From: Gammaproteobacteria bacterium
Lineage (GTDB): Bacteria; Pseudomonadota; Gammaproteobacteria; Pseudomonadales; Pseudohongiellaceae
NCBI GenBank assembly: GCA_019654215.1
Contig: BPDI01000016.1
Location: forward strand, 1 to 59,184
Length of the DNA: 59,184 nucleotides
Direction of reading: 5' to 3'
Below the pieces are notes generated by a model that ran no database searches, had not been told where the DNA came from, and worked only from the letters and a program-made list of their open reading frames with translations. Below, in pieces: positions 30,524-39,500 of the stretch. How positions within the stretch are numbered: the first letter of the stretch is position 1; each line of letters begins with the position of its first letter. A program made the position numbers and the translations under genes.

Positions 30524-32222
30524 TTAGCGCTGGTAGCGCGGACTGGATACATCCACGGACGAATTTTGTGAAGGATCTGGATAGGGTAGCCAGCTCCAGA
30601 ATGGCAGCATCTGAATTTCCATATTTTCTGGATCGAAATTTTCTTCCATCCACTGATCTCGGGTGGCAACGGCCTGTATCTGATCGGCACGAGTTTGCAG
30701 ACAGTCATAGCAGACGGAGCCGGGTACGAAGTGCTCTTCTCCCTGAGTGTCTAGTCCGCGAGCTATCATAAGTTCTTCCATGCGCACAGCCGTATGTAAT
30801 TGCGCTTTATAAAAATCTGTGTAACTGAAACCCCTTGCGAAAGCCAGGGGAGACCAACCGTCTTCAGTTAAGGTAGTCAAATTTGCACCCATTTCAACCA
30901 GGTAGTCCACTGCAATATTCGCGCCGCGGAACCCGAGTCCATGCAATGCTGTTTCACCACGATAGTTTCTGGCATTGACGTCGTTACCTTGTTCCACACA
31001 TATGCGAATGGCTTCAAGTACTTCTTCTTCCTGTCCGGTAAACGAACCACCATCTTCGCCTGGATTCCAAATATGTAAACCGGAAGCGACCATTAAAGGC
31101 GTAGTGCCGTCAGCATTAGGAATTTTGCGTCTGCACCGTGATCAAGAAGTAGACGCATCGCTTCAACATCGGTACTTTCGCAGCTAACATAAATGCAGTT
31201 GCACCTAATCGATTAAATCGATTACGTTGCCATCTCTTATTCCGTTGCGGGTCATGCGTGCGTTTACATCGACCCCTGCATCTAACAATTTCAGCATTAG
31301 CGCAGAGCTGTCCATGGTTCCGGAAGCAAATGGTCCTGGGTACCAAATACTAAATTCATTCTGCGGGTGCGCACTGTTTGATGCAGTGCGTTCCACCCCC
31401 CATCGGCTCGAGTAACATCAGCGCCGCGGTCGATTAAATGAGCTGCTAATTCCCAGTTAGCATTTGCTGCAGCAATTACTAATGCACTTTCACCATTGGA
31501 TACCATGTCGTTGATATCGGCGCCTGCATCCAACAATGCGTCGACAGCTTCCATATGGCCTGCCCGCACGGCAAAAATAAACGCTGAAAATCCTGTGGGA
31601 GGAGCATAAGCAAATGTGCGGTCAGCAATGCGCGATGGATTGTTAGTTTTTACATGAACTTCCACGCCAAATTCCGCTAGTGCGCGAATAGCATCTGCAT
31701 TGTTTTCAGAAGCTGCCCACATTAACGCTGTTTGACCGCGGGTTTCTTCACGATGATTGGGATCAGCTCTATGTTCCAATAATGCACGAACGGTAGCTGC
31801 ATTGCCGGTCCGAGACGCGGTCATTAATAAAGTTTCACCTTCGGGCATGGGTTGATTTGCATCTACTCCCGCGGCCAATAATAGCTGCATGATTTCTGCA
31901 TTGCCGTTTTCTGCAGCCAGAGTCGCAGCAGTCACACCGTATCTATTGGCTATATTTGCATCGGCTCCATTCTCTAATAGCAGTTGCGCAATAGTGTTGT
32001 GGTTACCTTGAGCTGCCCATTGCAACGCGGTTGTGGTGTCTGCAGACATGGAATTGGCAGAGATACCTTCATTTAATACTGTCGCACTAACTCAATTTCA
32101 CCACCGATTATGGCATGGATTAAATCACGCTCTGTTGCGGCAAGGCTTAGTGCAGAAAAACTGAAGGTAATTAGTGTAAGAATCAGTTTCGCGAAAAAGT
32201 GCTGAATAGTGGTTGTTATCAT
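30524..32222 (-). CDS. secreted ankyrin-repeat protein, copy 2 (multiple frameshifts)
   Basis: The start ATG is at 32220-32222 with a Sec signal (LITLITFSFSALSLAATE). A missing base near 32093 hides the join to LNEGISANSMSADTTTALQW. Further breaks lie near 31330-31390, 31235 and 31120, after which the frame runs to 30524. The repeats match copy 1 in order and in wording: IANRYGVTAATLAAENG, EGETLLMTASRTGN and QTALMWAASENN. The C-terminus differs from copy 1, carrying CYDCLQTRADQI (a CxxC pair) and ending SSPRYQR. It follows the DUF1552 copy 2 gene by 6 bases, as in copy 1 order. Likely a periplasmic scaffold. Confidence 0.78.
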
Positions 32223-32228
32223 GAAGGC

Positions 32229-33573
32229 CTATAGATCGCTTAAGCGACCTGTACTGTCAGAAATACTTGCCACTTCAACCCCAACCTTATCCAGGAGTGA
32301 TAAACCGAGATTCATAAAAGGTGTGTGCATTGGATAACTCAAGTGTCGACCACCTTCAAGCGTGCCTCTACCACCGCCAATTAAAACCACCGGTAAGTTG
32401 TAAGGCGTGTGATGATCACCGTCGCCCATGCCAGTACCGTAAAGAAGAATGCTGTGATCGAGCAGAGTGCCGTCACCATCTTGAGTATTAGCGAGCCGAT
32501 CTACAAACTTTTTGAACAGTGAACGTGGTGTGTATTAATTCGCGTGTACTGTTGAATGTTATGCGGGTTCAATTGTGGTGTGAAACCGTATGGTGTCCTT
32601 CGGGAACGCCAATGTCTGGATAGGCTCTGCCACTCAGCTCTCTTGCCATCTGCATCACACTCACTCGAGTCACATCTGCCTGATAGGCTAGTGCTAGCAT
32701 TTCAAATAAAGTATCGATGTGCTCTTCAAAGGTATCGGGCACACCATCAGGTTGTTCTACTGAAGGTAAAGGACGACTTGCGTTGTTTTGTTCGGCACGT
32801 TGAATGCGGCGTTCAATTTCGCGAACTGCAGTTAAGTATTCATCCACCACAACTTTATCGCCATGGCCTAAATCCTTTTCTAAATTGCTTATGCTGTCAG
32901 AAACCGAATCAAGAATACTTCGGTCGGTCTTCATTTGTGCTATGCGCGCTTCAACACTACCACCGTCACCAAATAATCGTTGAAATAAAACGCGGGGATC
33001 ACGTTCATGGGGAAGCGGAGTAGTGGGTGAACTCCATGAAGTCGAATTTTGATAAGTACAGCTATAACCGTTTTCGCAATTGCCAACAGTAAAATTAGAA
33101 TCAGTAGTCAGTTGTAGTGAACGCAAGGAAGTTTCCTGGCCAAGCACATCTGCAGCATATTGGTCGATAGTTTTCCCTGCTTCGATGTCCGCGCCTTCTG
33201 TGCGCTTTGGTAATACACCGCTGAGCCAACCACCATGGGCACGAGTGTGTACGCCCCCACCTTCATTCGGACTAACCAGTGCACTATTACTTAGTCCGCT
33301 GATGACCACCATGTTTTCGCGATAAGGCTTTAGTGGTGAAAGAATCGGAGTCATGGTGTAGTTCTTGCCGTCATTTCCTTCAGGGTGGAAATTTGGTAGA
33401 AACATTCCATTCGGCGCATAGAAGAATCCCAAGCGAGGAGTCGGGTTTGCCGCTGTGTTGGCAAGTGCCTTCATTGCGGGCGCCATGGCACCCAGGAATG
33501 GTAACGCAACCATCGTGCCCATGCCGCGCAACACTGTACGCCGGGGTAAGGCTTTTTTGGTTATAAATGTCAT
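32229..33573 (-). CDS. DUF1552 protein, copy 2 (frameshifts near C-terminus)
   Basis: A Tat-exported DUF1552 protein (ALPRRTVLRGMGTMVALPFL). The first 334 residues are unbroken: RLGFFYAPNGMFLPNFHPEG, TPILSPLKPYRENMVVISG, HGGWLSGVLPKRTEGAD, NGYSCTYQNSTSWSSPTTPL, VREIERRIQRAEQ and PDIGVPEGHHTVSHHN. Two indels between 32490 and 32570 then break it. The rest is conserved: LLDHSILLYGTGMGDGDHHT, LPVVLIGGGRGTLEGGRHL and an end at STGRLSDL. Its start overlaps the end of the DUF1592 gene by four bases (33570-33573), a sign of translational coupling. It pairs with copy 1 at 23827. Confidence 0.85.
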
Positions 33574-35963
33574 GATTCCGATCTCCTATGCAGGAAAGGA
33601 TAACTCAATACTATACCGGTGATTATAGATTGCATTCCATAATTACTTGCTTCGGCATCTCGCACTATCTGGCGAACGGCGGGCATATCGTAATATTCAA
33701 GCCCGCGCCCTAAGGCGTAGGTCATGAGCTTTTCAGTAAAAGTACTGACAAATCTTTCAGGCTGGACCACCAGCGCCTCCCGCAAATCGGTGACACCATC
33801 GAATGAAGTTCCATCGGGTAGTACCCCTGATGTATCGATCTGATTAAACCACTCATCTACCTGGCGATAGCGGCCGATTGCATCGAATCCTTCCAAGGCG
33901 AAACCGGCAGGATCGATCATGGTATGACATGCAGCACATACAGGATTGGATCTATGAGCTGCCATGCGCTCACGCATTGTGGCAACTCGTGCTGACGTTT
34001 TTCTGTCATCGAGCGCTGGAATATTAGGCGGTGGATCGGGCGGGGGTGTTCCTAAAATATTATCGAGAATCCATTTCCCTCTTAGTACCGGTGAAGTGCG
34101 TATGGCATGAGAGGTAAGAGAAAGAATGCTGCCATGACCTAACAGTCCTTTTCTTGGACTGTCTTCAGAAAGCACAACTTTGCGAAAGTGTGTGCCCTGA
34201 ATGTTTGGAATGTCGTAATGACCAGCGAGTCTTCCGTTTAAGTAGGTGTAATCCGCTATGAGCAAATCCAAAACGCCTCGATCTTCACGCACGATACTAT
34301 CGAAGAACATTTCTGTTTCGGTAATCATTGCCTGTCGCAAAGTTTCGTCGAAGGCAATCGCATAGGGTTCACCCGGACGAACAATGGTCGCGAGATTTCT
34401 TAATTGCAACCATTGACCGGCAAAGTTTTGTGTTAAAGCTTTTGAACGCGGATCGGCTATCATACGCGCAATTTGTTTTTCTAGTTCCGCTGGCTCACTG
34501 AGTTTATTCTGCTCTGCAAGTGCAAGTAACTCTTTGTCTGGGATTGATGACCATAGGAAGAAAGATAAACGAGAGGCTAATTCGATATCAGAAATCTGAT
34601 ACGGCATTCCGTTGCCGCTATCGCCAGGATCAGATTCAATTCTTACTAAAAATTCTGGACTCACCAAAAGTCTGCGTAAAGCTAATTCAATGCCTTCTTC
34701 AAAATTGCCACCGTCAGCGCGAGCCATGAAATAGAAATCCATTAACACGTTAGTGTCATTCTCACTAACCGGACGGCGATATGCTTGCCTGGCTAAGCTA
34801 GTAACAATTTCCTCGGCGCAGGCAGTTTCTTCGTTTGGATTTTTTGGTGTACAACTAAATACCTTATCGCGGCTTGGAGTATCTCCAGAGCTTCTAAAAT
34901 TGAAAGGTCCTTCAATTGTTATACTGGTTACGAAGGGCATAGAGCCCAGCGGTCCGCCTGAATTTCCAGATGTGCGCGGATTTTCGAATCGTTCTCGTAC
35001 TTGTTCTACTAGTGCTGGTGGTCGTCGATAAAAAGCAACACCAACTTCGCGGGGGCCAGCAGCAACAGGAACTTGTAAATCGACTGTAGATGAAGCACCA
35101 ACCTCTATAGTTTCTACAGGTACGCCATCGATTGTTATCTCTAATCGATGAGCATCAACAATTCCTCTTGTACCACTGAGTTGTACGCTAAGTTCATAGT
35201 CCGCATCAACGGGAAATTGGTAGGACACTAATATGCCACCGCGAGTTCCGATAGGAAGACCAGTCGCCCGAGCATGTTGTTGTTCGTCTTGTTGAGTTCT
35301 AAAGGTTTGTGAGATTGGTGCCCGTGGTGGACTACCCACCGCTAAGCGGCTGATCGTGCGACTTGCTTCCAGATATCTCTCCATGAGAGATTGAGACATG
35401 CGCAATACACCACCAATATTATCAAAGCCGTAACTTGCATCGTCCGCTGGCAAGTAGTTATCAACTTCGATTTCTAGAGCGAGCAAATCGCGAATGGCGT
35501 TTCTATATTCTGCACGATTCAAGCGATGGAAAGTTGCCTTGCGTCCAGGGTTTGGATTTTCGAGTGTGGCGTTATCTAATTCCGTTTGTAACCATTGACG
35601 AAAGTTTTCTAATTGATCGTTTTCAGGTCTAGGCATGCCAGCAGGTGGCATTAATCCGGCTCGCAGTTTTCTAACCACTTTTTCCCAGTGATCTGCATCA
35701 GCAGCAACATTGTTTATATCGAGGCTGTCCAGGGCCAATCCCACTGCCCTAAGCTGGCTGCCGAGTGGATCGGTAATCGCGCTGGGGTCAGCATCGACAG
35801 TGCGTTGGTTATGACAAACCACACAATACTGATCCACCATTTGCCGATATCCTTGTTCGCTCTGAGCATTAGCCATGTGCGTGTTCAGGACCAGGCACAA
35901 GGCTGCAAACGCAGAGACTACGGGGGACAAAGAGAAGGCTCTTATTGTTTTTCTTGTTTCCAT
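33570..35963 (-). CDS. DUF1592-type cytochrome c, copy 2
   Basis: An intact 797-residue member of the same family as 21424-23816 and the better copy for reference. After a Sec signal (ending MANAQSE, no lipobox) comes haem site QYCVVCHNQ, KVVRKLRAGLMPPAGMPRP and HRLNRAEYRNAIRDLLAL. A beta-rich middle follows, then RLSFFLWSSIPDKELL, WLQLRNLA, and NPVCAACHTMIDPAGFALEGFDAIG with a second CxxCH. It ends EKLMTYALGRGLEYYDMPAVR and a closing FLHRRSES. Start chosen at ATG 35963. It leads a three-gene minus-strand module that mirrors the plus-strand module at 21424-26719. Confidence 0.9.
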   Translation of the reverse strand: METRKTIRAFSLSPVVSAFAALCLVLNTHMANAQSEQGYRQMVDQYCVVCHNQRTVDADPSAITDPLGSQLRAVGLALDSLDINNVAADADHWEKVVRKLRAGLMPPAGMPRPENDQLENFRQWLQTELDNATLENPNPGRKATFHRLNRAEYRNAIRDLLALEIEVDNYLPADDASYGFDNIGGVLRMSQSLMERYLEASRTISRLAVGSPPRAPISQTFRTQQDEQQHARATGLPIGTRGGILVSYQFPVDADYELSVQLSGTRGIVDAHRLEITIDGVPVETIEVGASSTVDLQVPVAAGPREVGVAFYRRPPALVEQVRERFENPRTSGNSGGPLGSMPFVTSITIEGPFNFRSSGDTPSRDKVFSCTPKNPNEETACAEEIVTSLARQAYRRPVSENDTNVLMDFYFMARADGGNFEEGIELALRRLLVSPEFLVRIESDPGDSGNGMPYQISDIELASRLSFFLWSSIPDKELLALAEQNKLSEPAELEKQIARMIADPRSKALTQNFAGQWLQLRNLATIVRPGEPYAIAFDETLRQAMITETEMFFDSIVREDRGVLDLLIADYTYLNGRLAGHYDIPNIQGTHFRKVVLSEDSPRKGLLGHGSILSLTSHAIRTSPVLRGKWILDNILGTPPPDPPPNIPALDDRKTSARVATMRERMAAHRSNPVCAACHTMIDPAGFALEGFDAIGRYRQVDEWFNQIDTSGVLPDGTSFDGVTDLREALVVQPERFVSTFTEKLMTYALGRGLEYYDMPAVRQIVRDAEASNYGMQSIITGIVLSYPFLHRRSES

Positions 35964-36150
35964 GCCACTGCCTGACTGGGTCAATTTCGCGGTCGGATTG
36001 GTCTTCTTGTTCTGTTGAAAACCTTAACAAATTCGGGGTTTTGAAGCATTAAGTTTAAGACCTAGAATTTGTGAGAAATTGCAACCGAAAAGCCCAGTTT
36101 CAGAGCCGAATGAGGTATATTAGTTAGCACTAAGAGCCGCAATCAAACTA

Positions 36151-36672
36151 TGAAAATCCTAATAACAATTGCCCAGTTTCTTGGCTTAGCCATTCTTGTT
36201 ACCGCAGTAGGGGGTGATAACTCTTTGGCTGGATGCTAGAGGTGATGATGGACCTTCGGTAATTTTTCGCGGCGGAGTTTTCACTAGTGGAGAGATTTAT
36301 CAGGGGCCGGAACCGGACTGGAGTTTCACCGATGATATACGTCTGGTGGAATTGCAACTTGATGCGACCCAGGATTCACGTACTACTTTTATTATTGAAA
36401 GCAATGGCCGCATTTTCGTTACCTCGGATTACATGGGGACAGAATTGGGGAGAATGTGGAAGAAGTGGGCAGTAGAAGCAGCACAAGGCGATGGCGCCGC
36501 CGAAATTCGAATTGGTAATACCCGCTATTTGCGAACCATGAGAAGAATTACTGAAGGACTAGAACTCGATTGGGTTATCGAAAAGAAAAGAACCAAGTAT
36601 CGATCGCTAATAAATCACGAACTTATTGCTTCAGGTGAGGTTTGGGTCTTTGAATTCGAGCCTAGAGGATGA
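36151..36672 (+). CDS. membrane-anchored split-barrel-like protein (frameshifted)
   Basis: ATG 36151 opens a membrane helix (MKILITIAQFLGLAILVTAV). An extra G in the run at 36210-36214 breaks the frame; removing it gives VTAVGVITLWLDARGDDG and then a soluble domain to 36672. That domain (TTFIIESNGRIFVTSDYMG, RMWKKWAVEAAQ, AAEIRIGNTRYLRTMRRI) resembles the N-terminal domain of the hydrolase fusion at 26740 and recalls nitroreductase/DUF385-type split barrels. Both also begin with a single membrane helix. Relationship is inferred by eye. It stands alone between minus-strand genes. Confidence 0.65.
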
Positions 36673-36747
36673 GCTTAAGAGCAAATAACGACTCGGTTGT
36701 TCAAAAGTACTTTTAGAAGTTCGGCCCTAGGAGAACGAAGTCTTAAG

Positions 36748-37077
36748 TTATTTCCAATCGACTCCATCATAATATCTAGTACCCCGATGCCCCTTGCGCG
36801 TAACCACTTTCTTAATTTTTTGACCTGGGCATTTCACTATTATCAGTGTTCGCGGTCTTCCTGATTTCGGATTCGTTGCACCAGGAATAAGCTCGGTAAT
36901 CTTAAGTCGACCGCGAAGTTCATCATTGAAAATTGTGTAAACAAAATCTCCAACTTCTAGTTTGGAAGGATTTCCTGCCATATGAAATTCAAACTCTTTG
37001 ACTGAACCATCGAAAAGTTTGTTTATACCTTCGTCGCCTCTTGTGGCAGGAATTGTTTTTGTAATTCCGAAACTCAC
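36748..37077 (-). CDS. small basic protein of unknown function, possible PUA/ASCH-like fold
   Basis: An intact 109-residue cytosolic protein. It reads as a small beta barrel: KLEVGDFVYTIFNDELRGRL and RPRTLIIVKCPGQKI, followed by a basic tail (KKVVTRKGHRGTRYYDG). The phrase VGDFVYTIFNDELRGR resembles ASCH or PUA-type RNA-binding proteins, but the match is weak and I cannot assign it. It starts 9 bases after the D-aminoacylase gene ends, so it shares that operon. Confidence 0.65.
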   Translation of the reverse strand: MSFGITKTIPATRGDEGINKLFDGSVKEFEFHMAGNPSKLEVGDFVYTIFNDELRGRLKITELIPGATNPKSGRPRTLIIVKCPGQKIKKVVTRKGHRGTRYYDGVDWK

Positions 37078-37086
37078 AATGTCTCC

Positions 37087-38817
37087 TTAAACAACAGGGG
37101 CAGCTTGTTCGCCTCGAACTAATCTGCCGGGTCTCGCACCGGTCGCCTGTCCATCCCGATATATAGCTTCACCGCTCACAATCGTTGCGACATAGCCATC
37201 TGCATATTGCATTAGCCGTCTTCCCCCCGAGGGTAAGTCGAAATGTACTTCTGGTTTGTGCAGTTTCAATTTGTCCATGTCGATGATATTAATATCAGCT
37301 TTGTATCCTTGTGCGATTACTCCACGGTCGTATAAACCAACAGCGTGGGCAGTGTCCTGACAATGGGCTTTTATAACCCATTGCAAAGAAAGCTTTTCAC
37401 CGCGATTGCGATCCCTTACCCAATGGGTCAGCATGTGAGTAGTAAAACTTCCATCGCAAATGGAACCACAATGAGCACCGCCGTCGCCCAATCCAAGAAT
37501 CGAATTGGGGTGTTCCATCATTTCCTTGGCCGGGTCCAATGTGCCCTCGCCGTAATTAAGGAAACAATAATAAATCATATTTCTGCCATCACCTTCGGTG
37601 AGAATTTCCCAACAGAGTTCTAATGGGTGGATGTCACGTCTGGCTGCAAGAGCAGAGATACTTTCACTTGGAGAAGGTTCATAGTTTGGTTCATCGTCTA
37701 ACACATACAAGTCCTGATACCGTTTATGCACTTGCCGCATAAACGGATTGGTTTCCAATTCTGGTACTTCTTTTAATAGTTGTTCTTTAAAAGATAGATC
37801 TCTTAGTTTTTCCAGTTTCTTATCCAGCGGCAGGTGATCGATGGCTTGATAGGAAGGATGTGCACTAAAGGGATTATTGGTAAGTTCCAATCCAAACAAA
37901 ACACCAACCGGCCGGCCACATACTTGTGCTTTTAAATCTATTCCTTCTTCATTAGCTTCTGCTATCGTTCCGAGAATGTTACGCCAGCCATCAGTCACGC
38001 GGTGATGTTGGGCAACCGATACAGAAAGTGGCCGCTCTGATTGTTGAACCATCTGTCGTAGTATTTCGAATTCACTATCGTTTCCTTTGAAATCAGTAAC
38101 CACTTGCATGACCCCTGATCCGGCTGCACCAACTCCTTTGGCAATGCCAACCATCTCTTCAATTTCGGCAGTTAAGGTGGGCGTAGGTTGCCCTTCAGCA
38201 GTTTGGTGATTAAGCGTGCGGGAGGTAGAAAAACCTAATGCGCCTGCCTCAATAGCCTCGGTAGTGAGTGCCGCCATCTTTTCAATATCTTCACTGGTTG
38301 CAGTTTCTCGATTGGCACCGCGGTCACCCATGACATAAACTCGCAACGGCCCATGAGGAACTTGCGCGGCAAAATCGATATCGTATTTGCGCCCAGACAG
38401 GCTATCTAAATACTCAGGAAATGTTTCCCAATTCCAGGGAAGTCCTTGCGCCAGTACTGGATGTGGAATGTCTTCCACACCTTCCATTAACGAAATGAGT
38501 CTCTCTTTATCATCAGGACGACATGGAGCAAAACCAACGCCGCAATTCCCCATCACTGCCGTTGTCACACCATGATTGGAAGAGGGTGTTAACTCGTCAC
38601 ACCAGGTGACCTGACCATCATAGTGAGTATGAATGTCGATAAAACCCGGCGTAACTACCATACCGCTGGCATCAATTTCTTTGCCTACATCGACATCGAT
38701 TTCGCCAGTCTCCACAACCGCAACAATGATTCCATCTTTGACGGCAATATCACCATGAAATGGAGACTCACCAGTGCCGTTAACGATCAGGCCGTTTTTA
38801 ATTACCAAGTCATACAT
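37087..38817 (-). CDS. N-acyl-D-amino-acid deacylase family amidohydrolase
   Basis: An intact 576-residue amidohydrolase of the D-aminoacylase group, without a signal peptide. The metal site HTH is at 63-65 in PGFIDIHTHYDGQ. Further motifs are SSNHGVTTAVMGNCGVGFAP, with the cysteine ligand typical of D-aminoacylases, then RGANRETAT, ALGFSTSRTL, SVAQHHRV and the late Asp in ILGLGDGGAHCG. Its C-terminal composite beta domain ends RPGRLVRGE. It would remove acyl groups from D-amino acids or act on a related amide. It is 9 bases after a DUF1330 gene and 9 before a small unknown gene. Confidence 0.88.
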   Translation of the reverse strand: MYDLVIKNGLIVNGTGESPFHGDIAVKDGIIVAVVETGEIDVDVGKEIDASGMVVTPGFIDIHTHYDGQVTWCDELTPSSNHGVTTAVMGNCGVGFAPCRPDDKERLISLMEGVEDIPHPVLAQGLPWNWETFPEYLDSLSGRKYDIDFAAQVPHGPLRVYVMGDRGANRETATSEDIEKMAALTTEAIEAGALGFSTSRTLNHQTAEGQPTPTLTAEIEEMVGIAKGVGAAGSGVMQVVTDFKGNDSEFEILRQMVQQSERPLSVSVAQHHRVTDGWRNILGTIAEANEEGIDLKAQVCGRPVGVLFGLELTNNPFSAHPSYQAIDHLPLDKKLEKLRDLSFKEQLLKEVPELETNPFMRQVHKRYQDLYVLDDEPNYEPSPSESISALAARRDIHPLELCWEILTEGDGRNMIYYCFLNYGEGTLDPAKEMMEHPNSILGLGDGGAHCGSICDGSFTTHMLTHWVRDRNRGEKLSLQWVIKAHCQDTAHAVGLYDRGVIAQGYKADINIIDMDKLKLHKPEVHFDLPSGGRRLMQYADGYVATIVSGEAIYRDGQATGARPGRLVRGEQAAPVV

Positions 38818-38826
38818 ATATAAGGA

Positions 38827-39123
38827 CTATCCGGGAAGTTGAAACTCATCAGCGAAAATCAATCCGCCTTCGCTGTTGTCAGTGCGCAAGTGAATAATTT
38901 CCTGATACTCAGGTGAGTTATACCAACCTTCTAACGCTTCTCTGGTTGGAAATTCCAAAACGACTGTAATCGCTCCAAGGTTTCCTTCAACCGGAGTACT
39001 ACCAGGTCCCGCAACTAAGATTTTCCCACCATGGTTCATTATGGTTGGTCCCACCGATGCGAGATACTGGTTATAACCGTCCTCATTGGTAACGTTGTAA
39101 TTAGCGACTAAATAGCTGGTCAT
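38827..39123 (-). CDS. DUF1330 protein
   Basis: An intact 98-residue dimeric alpha-beta barrel (ferredoxin-like) protein of the DUF1330 family: SYLVANYNVTNEDGYNQYLAS, GKILVAGPG, ITVVLEFPTREALEGWYNSPEYQEI. These small cytosolic proteins are common but have no agreed function; some relatives are mono-oxygenases. Its ATG overlaps the stop of an upstream amidohydrolase remnant by four bases, and it sits 9 bases before the D-aminoacylase gene, so it belongs to that operon. Confidence 0.85.
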   Translation of the reverse strand: MTSYLVANYNVTNEDGYNQYLASVGPTIMNHGGKILVAGPGSTPVEGNLGAITVVLEFPTREALEGWYNSPEYQEIIHLRTDNSEGGLIFADEFQLPG

Positions 39124-39345
39124 TGATCGCTCCTTCTATGTATGAAAATAAGTTCTGTTCTGGATTGAGGCTGCGATAAAGGCAGCTCACCCTTTTTTAA
39201 AATACGATCCCATAAGAGCTCACTTGCCTGATAAGCCTCTTTCATGATCGCTGCTTCATTCACAGTTAATATCTCATGATCTCGCATGCAAAATTTTCCG
39301 TCCACCATTACTGAATCAATGTCTTAAGGTTGCCTATTATGTATC
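39120..39345 (-). pseudogene. C-terminal remnant of an amidohydrolase
   Basis: About 75 residues remain of what looks like the end of an amidohydrolase of the cytosine deaminase/ATZ-TRZ group: DIDSVMVDGKFCMRDHEILT, then VNEAAIMKEAYQASELLWDRI. No catalytic domain lies upstream; the 39501 gene ends 155 bases away. In between, on the same strand, a short piece reads LLVGASAAIGAYMLPVSINE. It could be the front of an exported protein, so a large internal deletion is one explanation. It overlaps the DUF1330 start by four bases. The start of the remnant is approximate. Confidence 0.6.
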
Positions 39346-39500
39346 TAGGCAGAAAGGATTCTCCCCGCGGGCATCAGATGATGCTTCATTAATGGACACA
39401 GGTAACATGTAGGCTCCTATTGCGGCACTAGCGCCAACTAATAACTCGTGTCCACTCTATAGCAGTGCCTTTTTTCAATCCATTGTTCATAGATTTTTTC

